64,000 nt of DNA from Saprospirales bacterium GYS_P2D (GCA_009833045.1 WUUP01000007.1:80382-144381); one strand, 5' to 3'. Counted from the stretch's first letter, positions 8,771 to 17,982 are shown. A program made the numbers and translations. The notes: generated by a model not told the origin, from the sequence alone.

Positions 8771-11179
8771 CTACCTCCTCCCCCATCGCCAGACCAAAGT
8801 ACTCATAGCTAATCCATAAAACATAACTGTCAGACTACTGGCTGGCATCAATATAGCCGCCACCACAGGTGATAGCTGTCCCGTCACAGCGAAGTACATC
8901 CCGATCGTATTGTACAGAAAAGCAATGACCAAAGCCCCATACAGCACATACTTCAGGCGACTGATGAATCGGATGATATCACTGTACTGCTCAAACTCCT
9001 TACTATCTATGACTACGTCGCAGGCAGGATTGAAGTTATTAGTATCATCAGCGATGACGACTCCGACATGACTTTGCTTGAGGGCTCCAGCATCATTCAG
9101 GCCATCGCCGATCATCATGACCTTGTTATCTTTTGACTGTAGGGACTTGATATGGTTGAGTTTATCCTTAGGCTGCTGATCAAAATAAATACCCGCCTGA
9201 GCCGGCATCAGTGCTTTCATTCGCTCTTCGTCTCGGCTATTATCTCCTGATAGCATGCCGAGGTCATAGTTGGCACCGAGATCGGTGAGTACTTGCTCGA
9301 CATTGTCACGTAGTTCATTAGTGAATTCATATCGACCGACATAACCACCATCGATCTCGATGTGTACGGTCTGCGCTCGCTGCTGCTCCTTAGCCCCGAA
9401 TATATACTCCGCAGATCCAATCCTGAGATCATGTCCAGCGACTATAGCTCGGAGACCACGTCCAGGATACTCTTCATATGAGGTAGTAGCAGCCAGAGGA
9501 TAGCTCCGCAGCTCTCGACCGATAGCTTTACTGAGCGGATGGGACGACTGCTCTACGGCAGATCGGATCCAGCTGGCCTGCTGATCAGTCAGTGGCGCAC
9601 CGATATACTCGAGCTGTATCTTGCGCAGATCAGTAATCGTACCCGTCTTATCAAATATGATCGTATCGACATCTTGTATGACCTCGATCGTCTCTGTATT
9701 CTTGACATAGACACCATTTTTCGCCAATAGGCGTATCGCATTGCCATAGATGAATGGGATGCTCAGCGCCAGTGCACATGGACAGGCCACGATGAGCACT
9801 GCCGTGAATACCTGAAAGGCCTTAGATGCGTCATAATACCACCAAAATCCGAGCATACTCACGGCCAATACCAAGATGATCCAAGTGAAGTGCTTACTCA
9901 CCCGATTGATAAATTGAGAAGTATTCGACTGTGTATTTTTCTGAAAAACATCCTCATTCCACAGCTGTGTCAGATAACTTTGATCGACCGCCTTTGACAC
10001 CTCTATATCGATAGCAGCGCCCACCTGCTTACCACCAGCGAGGACCACTTCGCCCTCGTGTACGGTCTGCGGATCACTCTCTCCCGTCACAAAGCTATAG
10101 TCGATATGAGCTCGACCCGACAGCAGATGTCCATCACAGGGGATGATCTCTTCATTTTTGACACGTATGATATCTCCTTTTTTGAGTTGATCGATACTCC
10201 TACTGATCCATCCTTCAGCAGTCTTTAGATAGGCCGATATAGGGAAGTAAGATTTATAATTATGATCAAAAGAGATCGACTGATAAGAGTAATTTTGAAA
10301 CCACTTACCTATCAACAAAAAGAATACAAAACCTGTAAAACTATCCAAATAGCCCTCGCCTGTACCCGACATAATCTCAAAGGCACTCCGCCCAAATAGC
10401 ACAATCATGCCTAATGCAACTGGCACATCGATACCAGGATTTTTCATCCTGATGCTCTTATAGGCAGAGACTAAGTAGTCACGACCTGAGTAGATCAATA
10501 CGGGCAATGCCAAAAGAATATTGAGATATCCGATGTAAAAGTGAATCGCAGCCTTCTCAAATCCCAGATATTCTGGAAAGCTGAGTAGCATGATATTTCC
10601 AAAAGAAAAACCCGCTAAACCAATCTTGTACAGTAGATCACGATCGATAAATCGGTCCTGCTGTCGATTGAGATCATTAAAACTGAGCTTGGGCTCATAG
10701 CCGATCTTAGTGAGCAGCTCTACGAGCTGTCGTAGTGATATCTCATCACTCCGATAGGTGATACTGGCGATCTTCTCGAGGAAGTTGACTCGACTATTCT
10801 TGATCGCAGGGTTGAGCTGATGGATATTTTCGAGGAGCCAGATACAGCTACTACAGTGGATCTGCGGCAGATGTAGTCGGATCTTAGCGATGCCCTCCTG
10901 GTCAAAGCTGACTATCTTAGCCACTACCTCTGGGTCATCGAGATAGTCAAAGGATCGATCCTTAGCTCCTCGCTGACTGATACCCGCATTATCTTCTATC
11001 TGATAGTAGTTGCCGAGCCCATTCGCCTGGAGCACATCATATATGATCTGACAGCCATTGCAGCAAAAATGCCGACCATGGCTCTCAGGATGTCCCGACT
11101 CACACTCCTCTCCACAGTGCGCACAGGAGATGATATCTGTCTCCATCTCTTTTTTAGTTGAGTATATTACCTCGCTCAT
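8771..11179 (-). CDS. ccoI: CcoI/FixI-type copper P1B ATPase
   Basis: This 802-residue heavy-metal P-type ATPase has the extra N-terminal Cys-rich domain of CcoI/FixI (CAHCGEEC then CCNGCQ, about 19-42) and an HMA-like domain with IHCSSC. The transmembrane metal site is CPCALAL near residue 467; DKTGT near 511 is the phosphorylated Asp; GDGLNDAGAL is the hinge. CcoI proteins move copper during cbb3-type cytochrome oxidase assembly. The oxidase genes themselves are not in the window. The start overlaps a 35-codon membrane-peptide gene by ATGA. It diverges from hemN around an FNR-type site, consistent with low-oxygen induction. Confidence 0.93.
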   Translation of the reverse strand: MSEVIYSTKKEMETDIISCAHCGEECESGHPESHGRHFCCNGCQIIYDVLQANGLGNYYQIEDNAGISQRGAKDRSFDYLDDPEVVAKIVSFDQEGIAKIRLHLPQIHCSSCIWLLENIHQLNPAIKNSRVNFLEKIASITYRSDEISLRQLVELLTKIGYEPKLSFNDLNRQQDRFIDRDLLYKIGLAGFSFGNIMLLSFPEYLGFEKAAIHFYIGYLNILLALPVLIYSGRDYLVSAYKSIRMKNPGIDVPVALGMIVLFGRSAFEIMSGTGEGYLDSFTGFVFFLLIGKWFQNYSYQSISFDHNYKSYFPISAYLKTAEGWISRSIDQLKKGDIIRVKNEEIIPCDGHLLSGRAHIDYSFVTGESDPQTVHEGEVVLAGGKQVGAAIDIEVSKAVDQSYLTQLWNEDVFQKNTQSNTSQFINRVSKHFTWIILVLAVSMLGFWWYYDASKAFQVFTAVLIVACPCALALSIPFIYGNAIRLLAKNGVYVKNTETIEVIQDVDTIIFDKTGTITDLRKIQLEYIGAPLTDQQASWIRSAVEQSSHPLSKAIGRELRSYPLAATTSYEEYPGRGLRAIVAGHDLRIGSAEYIFGAKEQQRAQTVHIEIDGGYVGRYEFTNELRDNVEQVLTDLGANYDLGMLSGDNSRDEERMKALMPAQAGIYFDQQPKDKLNHIKSLQSKDNKVMMIGDGLNDAGALKQSHVGVVIADDTNNFNPACDVVIDSKEFEQYSDIIRFISRLKYVLYGALVIAFLYNTIGMYFAVTGQLSPVVAAILMPASSLTVMFYGLAMSTLVWRWGRR

Positions 11180-11283
11180 ATACCTACAGCTACGAGCATC
11201 AATGCCATCAAAAATAACAGCAATACAAATAGAATGAAGGCAACTACTCTGGAGAATCCTCGAAATGATATATCTCGGCTCAT
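11176..11283 (-). CDS. 35-residue single-pass membrane peptide coupled to ccoI
   Basis: Found by hand translation. The frame begins ATG at 11283 and ends TGA at 11176-11178, which overlaps the ccoI ATG as ATGA. The product starts MSRDISFRGFSRVV and continues as one hydrophobic helix (about residues 13-35, FILFVLLLFLMALMLVAV). The basic N-terminus suggests an N-in orientation. It is not recognisably CcoS, which is usually encoded after ccoI. Tight coupling, a clean transmembrane helix and a position between the FNR-type site and ccoI argue that it is real and made in step with the ATPase. Its role could be CcoI partner, CcoS analogue or leader peptide. Confidence 0.6.
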   Translation of the reverse strand: MSRDISFRGFSRVVAFILFVLLLFLMALMLVAVGI

Positions 11284-11332
11284 GACTTTTGATTTTGTGA
11301 TCTGGAGATAAATTTCGTTATCCAGGCTTCTC

Positions 11333-11349
11333 ATTCCCTTGACGGGAAT
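11333..11349. promoter_or_regulatory. 6-bp-arm dyad in the hemN/ccoI divergent region
   Basis: ATTCCC and GGGAAT form a perfect inverted repeat around TTGAC. It lies 11 bp from the FNR-like box, on the ccoI side, between two divergent starts. It could be an operator or chance. Confidence 0.3.
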
Positions 11350-11360
11350 CATTAAGACAA

Positions 11361-11374
11361 TTGATACTCATCAC
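11361..11374. promoter_or_regulatory. FNR/CRP-family binding site between hemN and ccoI
   Basis: TTGATACTCATCAC matches the FNR consensus TTGATnnnnATCAA at 9 of 10 defined positions. Its centre is about 70 bp before the hemN ATG and about 84 bp before the start of the 35-codon gene in front of ccoI. Both genes are classic members of anaerobic or microaerobic FNR/FixK-type regulons. A class II (-41.5) position would put the hemN transcription start near 11409, where TATAAT occurs. Confidence 0.65.
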
Positions 11375-11436
11375 AGCTACCAAGGCATATATCAACACAT
11401 CTTAGCGCTATAATCACAATCCTAAGCACAAAAATC

Positions 11437-12783
11437 ATGATCACTAACTTACTGATGAGTAGTCTGATAGAAAAGTATAATACTGCTGTACCACGCTATA
11501 CGAGCTATCCCGCTGTACCACATTGGCAGAGAGAGGCACCGAGTCAAGAGGCTTGGCTGCGTACGCTCAATGCTAATATCTCTGAGCACAACGAGATCAG
11601 CGTATATATTCATCTCCCCTTCTGCGAAAATCTATGCACCTACTGTGGATGCAATAAACGCATCACTAAAAATCACGCTGTAGAGATGCCTTACATAGAT
11701 GCCGTGATACAGGAGTGGGATATCTATCTGGACAGCTTTGAGACTACTCCTGTGATCAAGGAGCTACACCTCGGGGGAGGTACTCCGACCTTCTTTGACC
11801 CACTCGAGCTACGTAGACTGATCTCCTATATCACCTCAAGTGTGGAGGTGGCAGCGGATCATTCGTTCAGCTTTGAGGCACATCCTAACTCCACTACCGC
11901 TGAGCACCTCATGGAGCTATATGACTTAGGATTCAAGCGACTCAGCATAGGTGTACAAGACGTCTCTCCAAAGATCCTCAAAGCGATCAACCGCCATCAG
12001 ACCGTCGAGCAAGTGAGAGTCACCACAGAGCTCGCTCGAGAGATCGGCTATGACTCGATCAACTATGATATCATCTATGGCCTACCATTTCAGACAGAGG
12101 AACATATCCATCAGACCATGGACCTCATCGATGAGATGCGACCTGATCGTATAGCATTCTACAGCTACGCACATGTCCCTTGGAAAAGTAAAGGACAGCG
12201 AGCCTATGATGAAAAGGATCTACCCATGGGTACGGCCAAGCAACATCTCAAGGATGTAGGCGAAGCTCGACTGATCGACATGGGATATCTCACTATCGGG
12301 ATGGATCACTACGCACTACCGACTGATCAGCTTTACATCTCCTATCAAGCGGGTCAAATGCATCGCAACTTCATGGGCTATACTGACCAATACACTCGCT
12401 GCATGATCGGACTCGGTGCCTCATCCATCAGTGACTGCTGGGACATGTATATCCAAAATGAAAAGCATGTAGAAGACTATCAGCGCATCGTCTCTACGGG
12501 GCAGCTGCCTATTATCAAAGGTCATGGACTGACCAAGTGTGAAAGCGAAACGAGAGGCTATATCCTACAGCTCATCTGTCAAGGAGAAGTCACTATAGCT
12601 GCTATCGAATCCGTCTCACCTGATCGATATTTAGGTCTGATAAAAGATGGATTAGTCAGTATGAAGAATGATCAAATCAAAGTGACGGAGACTGGACAGA
12701 AGTTCATCAGAAATATCTGTGCCGCTATAGATCCTAAATACATAGCGCAAGCAGAACAACAAGTATTCAGCAAGGCGATATAG
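11437..12783 (+). CDS. hemN: oxygen-independent coproporphyrinogen III dehydrogenase
   Basis: A radical-SAM enzyme of 448 residues that converts coproporphyrinogen III to protoporphyrinogen IX without oxygen. The [4Fe-4S]-SAM motif CENLCTYC is at 63-70 (Cys63, Cys67, Cys70) with a second-SAM-type GCNKR segment, then GGGTPTFF, and the HemN C-terminal domain with FMGYTDQYT. N-terminal KYN-PRYTSYP is diagnostic of HemN rather than HemW. The first ATG gives MITNLLMSSL; the ATG at 11455 is closer to the usual HemN N-terminus. It is monocistronic, divergent from ccoI, and probably controlled by the FNR-like site upstream. Confidence 0.95.
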   Translation: MITNLLMSSLIEKYNTAVPRYTSYPAVPHWQREAPSQEAWLRTLNANISEHNEISVYIHLPFCENLCTYCGCNKRITKNHAVEMPYIDAVIQEWDIYLDSFETTPVIKELHLGGGTPTFFDPLELRRLISYITSSVEVAADHSFSFEAHPNSTTAEHLMELYDLGFKRLSIGVQDVSPKILKAINRHQTVEQVRVTTELAREIGYDSINYDIIYGLPFQTEEHIHQTMDLIDEMRPDRIAFYSYAHVPWKSKGQRAYDEKDLPMGTAKQHLKDVGEARLIDMGYLTIGMDHYALPTDQLYISYQAGQMHRNFMGYTDQYTRCMIGLGASSISDCWDMYIQNEKHVEDYQRIVSTGQLPIIKGHGLTKCESETRGYILQLICQGEVTIAAIESVSPDRYLGLIKDGLVSMKNDQIKVTETGQKFIRNICAAIDPKYIAQAEQQVFSKAI

Positions 12784-12821
12784 AGGCGAGCAAACTAATA
12801 ATCAGTGGCATACACATAAAA

Positions 12822-12855
12822 ATTACTGTAAATTGATACATCAATTTACAGTAAT
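12822..12855. promoter_or_regulatory. perfect 16-bp-arm palindrome
   Basis: ATTACTGTAAATTGAT, a 2-nt AC spacer, then the exact reverse complement. It starts 38 bp after the hemN stop. The AT-rich arms and absence of a following T-run make it a poor intrinsic terminator. Its core TTGATacATCAA recurs as a separate palindrome 78 bp downstream, so a protein-binding site is plausible. Confidence 0.55.
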
Positions 12856-12909
12856 CATTGATGCCTCCTAAAATCTACAAGGTCCCAGAACACGGAGCAT
12901 TTCTAATCA

Positions 12910-12923
12910 GTTGATGCATCAAC
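12910..12923. promoter_or_regulatory. perfect palindrome GTTGATGCATCAAC
   Basis: A 14-bp perfect palindrome sharing the TTGATnnATCAA core with the element at 12833-12844. It lies 150 bp upstream of the sensor-kinase start and is shorter by 2 bp in spacing than a standard FNR box. It is a candidate operator for the kinase gene. The remaining 12784-13072 gap contains no gene I can see. Confidence 0.45.
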
Positions 12924-13072
12924 AATTCATCATTCCGCCAATTGTGATCTCACAGCAAATAATATCAGTCATTAGCTATCTTTAGTACGTTATTCTTTTG
13001 ATGATATGGAGTAGTGATATTCGGCATTCCTATTGTCTATACTAATAGAATAGCCACAATACGGATAACACC

Positions 13073-16000
13073 TTGAGACATCTATCTAAGATATTATGTT
13101 CATTGATCCTGTTTTGTATACTTCCCTATTGGGTAGTATCACAAAACTTTTTTGATGAATACAACCCTACCATCCTCACTCGACAAGAGGGGCTGTCCAG
13201 TGATATGATTTTTGACATACTCGAGGACAGTAATAATTTAATATGGATAGCTACTGCTAATGGACTCAACCGATATGATGGACATAACGTAAAAGTCTAT
13301 CAGCACCAATCTGAAGCTAATAGCATCAACGCAAATCAAACTAAAGTACTCCTCGAAGACCACGAAGGCAATATCTGGGTAGGCACCAACGGAGGTGGAG
13401 TGAGTATGTATGATTATGACATCGAGAGATTCACTCACTATCAGCATGACCCCGATGATCCGAATACTATCTCAAATGACGAGATTCTCGCTATACTGGA
13501 AGACAAAAGCCACAATATATGGATAGGCACCGAAGACGGGCTCAACAGACTAAATGCAGATAGGACACAAATAGATAGATATAAAACAGGGACACAAGGC
13601 ATGAGCGCCAGAGCAATACTCTCTCTCCATGAAGATAAGTATGGTCGAATATGGGCAGGGACTTGGGACGGTGGTATCAATATATTGACACCTACTGACG
13701 ATCCTGATGAGCCGTATAATATATCAATTCTGTCTCACGATCCTGAAGACTCGAGGACCATCAGCAATCAAAATGTATGGGGTATCACCGAGGACCGCTC
13801 TGGTAGAATATGGATAGCCACTTTCGGTGGGGGGATCTGCTACGTAGATAATGATCGATGCCTCCAAGGCAAATGCGCTCCTCAAGAACTGACCTTTCAC
13901 AGCTTAACCTCTGCTGACGGTCTTCCTATTGACAAGTTTTTTGGAATACAAATAGATAAGTATGATCGCTTATGGCTCGCCTCACCAGTGGGCCCAAGTT
14001 TTTTGGACTTATCAGATCCATCCGCTTTAGAAAATCCCGTATTCCAAGAATATGAAGACAATTCGATATCAGTAAAAAGTAACCTACTGAATATTGAATG
14101 TAGAGATGTCATGATCGACAGCCAAAATACACTCTGGATAGGCACCATGAAAGGCTTAGGTTTTGCCTCATTAGACTCTCCACCATTAGACAATGTATCT
14201 ATTGAGGATCTTGGTTTTCATTTTCAAGTAGAAGATCTACTACTTGATACCATAAATAGACTCCGATATGTAGCGACATCAACCGGTCTACTAATTCATG
14301 ATCAAGACAAGGATACTTACCAATTATATGAGCATCCAGAAAGATATAGTGGATATGATAGGATAGTATCTCTATTCAAAAAAAATGACCAGACCATCTG
14401 GCTCGGCACTCGCTCTGGATTATCCTCCTTTGACCTTCAGAGTAAAACATTCAAGCCGTATCAAGATACCTTTGGCCTAAGCAATCAATCAGGTGGAGAT
14501 GAAATCTGGGAAATCACTCCTTACAAGGATGATAAATATTGGATGGTCAGTGAGAAAGGACTCTTTCTAACAGATCTACCTCCGAGAGATTTTGAAATAT
14601 TTACAGATGACCCTAATAACCCCAAATCACTACCTCACAATACAGTTTCGGATATACTTAAAACCTCAAGTGGTGATTATTGGATAGCCATGCTCGGTGG
14701 TGGTATTGCTCGCATCATTAAGAAAGAAAATAGTTTCGAATTTGAGCCACTTGACAAATTAAACTTGCATAATGCACTCATTACTCAGATTGATTTTAAT
14801 AAAGAGGAAGATATACTTTGGATAGGCTCTGAAAACGGTATTGGTCACTATGATTTCAATGAAAATAAATATTACCCCAATAGTCTTACGGAGCTCACGA
14901 GCCGGATTAATGGACTGATCATTGACAGGTTTGACCGAGTATGGTTTAATGGGCCAGATGGGATGTTTTGTTATAATCCACTGACTGAAAAACTCAGCTC
15001 TTTTGATCACACCGATGGAGTGATCACCTACAGCAATACTTATCTCAGCAATCGAATCATTGGTGAAAAGATTTTCTTAGGCGGCACCAATTCATATCAA
15101 TTTTTCGACCCAGCACATGTCTCCACTACAGATTCGGTGACCTCTCCTATTTATATCACTGATCTCAAAGTAGCAGGGAGCTCCATACAACCATTGGCTA
15201 AAAATAAATATGGTTCAAAACCAATATTAACAGAAAATACAATAAGCTCATCATCTATACATCTGAATCACCAACACAGAGGTATCATGATCGAGTATGC
15301 GCTCTTAGACTATAAAAATGCGCATCGGACCAAATATGCCTATCGCCTCAAGGGATTGAGCGACGAGTGGATCGAGTCCAAAGAAAGACAGGCAATATTC
15401 ACCAGTATACCTCCAGGCAAATACGTGTTTGAAGTTAAAGCGCAGAATAACCATCAATATTGGAGCAAAGCGAAGACCATATCAATCTCCGTTACGTGGC
15501 CCTTTTGGCAAAGATGGTGGTTTATCATTGGCGTTTTAGCCTTAGTAGGGATATCGATCCTGTCCTACCTCAAGTATAGGACGGCACGCATTACAAGAGA
15601 CAAAGAAGAGCTCGAAAATCTAATCTTGGAAAGGACCAAGCAATTCGTAGAGAATGATGAATTTCTCCCATCAGACAAGCGCCAATACCTCACCGAACTT
15701 CTCAAAACAAATGAGGCTTATCTCACTACACTATTCAATGCAAGTCCGCTGGGCATCATGCTATTGGACAAAGATCTCAACATCGTAAGGTCCAATCATC
15801 GCTTGTTAGAATACTTACAGTACAAGGGATACCCTATCGAAGATCTCTCTCTGGAGCGAATAGCACCAAAACAGCTGAAAGTATTCAAAGAACTCGTAGA
15901 AAATAAACAGTTAGACGAGCGCCAAACATTCCGTATAGAAGAAACTATCCAAATCAACAATCAAGAGATCTGGCTACAGGTCGTATCTACTATCCTCAGA

Positions 16001-16864
16001 GATCCAGAAGGCGAAATCTCTAATATCATCATCATGATAGATGATATATCAAAGAGGAAAGAGCAGGAAAACACGATCAATAATCTAATCGACAACATAA
16101 AAAATAAAAACACCAACCTTCAGGCAGCTATCGATCTCAGGACTAAAGAGCTCACCAAAACTAACGAAGATCTCATGAGCAAGAATGAAGAGTTGGAGCG
16201 ATTTGCATTTATCGCATCGCATGATATGAAAGAGCCAGTGAGAAATATCTCAACTTACCTGACACTCCTACAGAAACTGCGAGATGATCAAAAAGAGAAA
16301 CAAAAAGAGTATATCGATCTGGCCAATCAAAATGCTAAACAGCTATACGCATTGATCACTGACGTATTAGAATATACCCGTATCTCAAAAGATGAAATCA
16401 AGATAAGCGACACTGATCTGCAGGCATTAGTCCAAAATGTGAATCAATCCCTGTCTAATCAACTTCAAGATAAGAATGCACAAATCATCTTCACCTCACT
16501 ACCTACTATTAAAAGCAATGGCAGCTTCCTGTACTTAGTGATCAAAAATCTGGTGGAAAATGGCATCAAGTTTAACGAAAGTGAAAATCCTACGATCAAT
16601 ATATCGTATGCTCAAGAGAATGATAGACATATCATCGAGGTCAAGGATAATGGCATAGGCATCAGTGAAGAATACTCAAAAGAAATCTTCCAAATGTTCA
16701 ACAGGCTACACACCAAAAATCAATATGCCGGTACTGGTCTCGGTCTCTCTATCTGTAAAAAGCTCATCGAAAAACTGGACGGCGATATCAGAGTAGTGAG
16801 CGATGGATATAACGGGAGCGCTTTTGTCATATCACTACCTGCCAAATGCCCTGTGGACCAGTAA
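13073..16864 (+). CDS. propeller-type sensor histidine kinase (Reg_prop, Y_Y_Y, PAS)
   Basis: The 1263-residue protein has a signal peptide (about 1-24), then two periplasmic beta-propellers made of repeated IWIGTxxGLNRYD-like Reg_prop blades (about 35-720), a Y_Y_Y immunoglobulin-like domain (about 735-805), one transmembrane helix near 812-832, a PAS domain (about 880-990), a dimerisation domain with phospho-acceptor His1050 in ASHDMKEP, and an HATPase domain (ENGIKFNE, DNGIGIS, GTGLGLS). Unlike hybrid HTCS proteins it has no receiver or AraC output domain, so a response regulator elsewhere is needed; none is nearby. The frame has no upstream ATG or GTG: TTG at 13073 is the only canonical start after the stop at 13046 and gives a proper signal peptide. 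Confidence 0.9.
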   Translation: MRHLSKILCSLILFCILPYWVVSQNFFDEYNPTILTRQEGLSSDMIFDILEDSNNLIWIATANGLNRYDGHNVKVYQHQSEANSINANQTKVLLEDHEGNIWVGTNGGGVSMYDYDIERFTHYQHDPDDPNTISNDEILAILEDKSHNIWIGTEDGLNRLNADRTQIDRYKTGTQGMSARAILSLHEDKYGRIWAGTWDGGINILTPTDDPDEPYNISILSHDPEDSRTISNQNVWGITEDRSGRIWIATFGGGICYVDNDRCLQGKCAPQELTFHSLTSADGLPIDKFFGIQIDKYDRLWLASPVGPSFLDLSDPSALENPVFQEYEDNSISVKSNLLNIECRDVMIDSQNTLWIGTMKGLGFASLDSPPLDNVSIEDLGFHFQVEDLLLDTINRLRYVATSTGLLIHDQDKDTYQLYEHPERYSGYDRIVSLFKKNDQTIWLGTRSGLSSFDLQSKTFKPYQDTFGLSNQSGGDEIWEITPYKDDKYWMVSEKGLFLTDLPPRDFEIFTDDPNNPKSLPHNTVSDILKTSSGDYWIAMLGGGIARIIKKENSFEFEPLDKLNLHNALITQIDFNKEEDILWIGSENGIGHYDFNENKYYPNSLTELTSRINGLIIDRFDRVWFNGPDGMFCYNPLTEKLSSFDHTDGVITYSNTYLSNRIIGEKIFLGGTNSYQFFDPAHVSTTDSVTSPIYITDLKVAGSSIQPLAKNKYGSKPILTENTISSSSIHLNHQHRGIMIEYALLDYKNAHRTKYAYRLKGLSDEWIESKERQAIFTSIPPGKYVFEVKAQNNHQYWSKAKTISISVTWPFWQRWWFIIGVLALVGISILSYLKYRTARITRDKEELENLILERTKQFVENDEFLPSDKRQYLTELLKTNEAYLTTLFNASPLGIMLLDKDLNIVRSNHRLLEYLQYKGYPIEDLSLERIAPKQLKVFKELVENKQLDERQTFRIEETIQINNQEIWLQVVSTILRDPEGEISNIIIMIDDISKRKEQENTINNLIDNIKNKNTNLQAAIDLRTKELTKTNEDLMSKNEELERFAFIASHDMKEPVRNISTYLTLLQKLRDDQKEKQKEYIDLANQNAKQLYALITDVLEYTRISKDEIKISDTDLQALVQNVNQSLSNQLQDKNAQIIFTSLPTIKSNGSFLYLVIKNLVENGIKFNESENPTINISYAQENDRHIIEVKDNGIGISEEYSKEIFQMFNRLHTKNQYAGTGLGLSICKKLIEKLDGDIRVVSDGYNGSAFVISLPAKCPVDQ

Positions 16865-16909
16865 ATAATCCCCGCACCAAACTCAGAATAGCCCTACATT
16901 TGGTGATCT

Positions 16910-17395
16910 ATGAAGGAAATGCAATGGACAGGGAAACTCTATCGATATGAGGCAATATCAGAGATAGCGGATGGATCACATCAGGAGCTCTGTCACGCCG
17001 CAGAAGTAGCTATGCAAGACGCATACGCCGTCTACTCTAACTATCAAGTAGGCTCAGCAGTCCTCATGTCAAATGGACAAATCATAAAAGGAGCCAATCA
17101 AGAAAATGCAGTATACCCTCTCGGACTCTGTGCGGAGCGAGTAGCCATCTTCAGCGCTAATACACAAGTACCTGCAGAACAAATAGTAGCCATAGCCATC
17201 TGCACTAAGAAAACGATAGAAGATAGCGAGATGCCAGCATTCCCCTGCGGTAGCTGCCGACAGGTCTTAGTAGAACAAGAGAAGAGATTTGGTCTGACCA
17301 TACCAGTGTATGTGATGAATACTGATCACAAAGTGTTCATGGTAGACTCGATCCGAGAGATTCTGCCTTTTTCATTTGATGACACCTATTTATAA
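16910..17395 (+). CDS. cdd: cytidine deaminase
   Basis: A homotetrameric-type cytidine deaminase of 161 residues for pyrimidine salvage (cytidine or deoxycytidine to uridine). Zinc ligands and the catalytic acid are clear: Cys74-Ala-Glu76 in GLCAERVAIF, then Cys113 and Cys116 in PCGSCRQ. The substrate loop is SNYQVGSAV. It is about 20-30 residues longer at the N-terminus than the short bacterial Cdd, as often seen in Bacteroidota. It starts 45 bp after the sensor-kinase gene in the same direction with no visible terminator, so read-through is possible. Confidence 0.95.
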   Translation: MKEMQWTGKLYRYEAISEIADGSHQELCHAAEVAMQDAYAVYSNYQVGSAVLMSNGQIIKGANQENAVYPLGLCAERVAIFSANTQVPAEQIVAIAICTKKTIEDSEMPAFPCGSCRQVLVEQEKRFGLTIPVYVMNTDHKVFMVDSIREILPFSFDDTYL

Positions 17396-17468
17396 TAGCA
17401 CTCCATCATTAATAAAATGCTAATAACTCTTTAGCTTAAATCATAATCATCAATTCATGCGTTATATC

Positions 17469-17488
17469 GAGGTATTAATTAATACCTC
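17469..17488. promoter_or_regulatory. perfect 20-bp palindrome abutting a start codon
   Basis: GAGGTATTAATTAATACCTC is self-complementary with no spacer and ends on the base before the ATG of the TlpA-like gene. It occupies the whole ribosome-binding region. With no loop bases it suits a dimeric DNA-binding protein better than an RNA hairpin, though a 4-nt loop could form. Confidence 0.5.
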
Positions 17489-17974
17489 ATGAGAATAATT
17501 TTCACTACTGTATTCGGATTATTATTGAGTGCATCCCTACTAACAGGACAAGAACTCAAAGTCTATGATACATTTGATGAATTTGAAGAAGTCCTAAAGA
17601 AAGACGATGGCAAAATTCATGTAGTCAACTTTTGGGCGACATGGTGCGCTCCATGCGTTAAGGAGATTCCATTTTTTGAGGAGCTCGGGGCGAAATACGA
17701 CAATGTAGAGGTGACACTGGTCAGCATAGACTTTAAAAACACCATAGACCGTAGAGTAAAGCCATTTTTAGCAAAAAAGAATTTTGCCTCCCAGGTCGTT
17801 CTATTAGGTGATCCTAAACCCAACGACTGGATAGATCGAGTCGATCCGAGCTGGTCAGGAGCGATACCAGCGACATACGTATACAGAGGCGACACAGCTC
17901 AGTTTTATGAACAAGAGTTTCATAGTCTGGCCGAATTAGAAGCAATCATTCATCCATTTATAAAATCTAAATAA
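17489..17974 (+). CDS. TlpA-like exported thiol-disulfide protein
   Basis: A 161-residue thioredoxin-fold protein with an N-terminal signal peptide (about 1-20, LLTGQ). The redox centre WCAPC is at 52-56, in the FWATWCAPCVKEIP context typical of TlpA/ResA proteins. The conserved cis-proline region is GAIPATYVY. It probably reduces or oxidises envelope thiols, for example in cytochrome or metalloprotein maturation. It is 8 bp from the next gene, another exported thioredoxin-fold protein, and the two end in a shared terminator, so this is a two-gene operon. A perfect palindrome sits directly in front of the start. Confidence 0.88.
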   Translation: MRIIFTTVFGLLLSASLLTGQELKVYDTFDEFEEVLKKDDGKIHVVNFWATWCAPCVKEIPFFEELGAKYDNVEVTLVSIDFKNTIDRRVKPFLAKKNFASQVVLLGDPKPNDWIDRVDPSWSGAIPATYVYRGDTAQFYEQEFHSLAELEAIIHPFIKSK

Positions 17975-17982
17975 TCATAACA

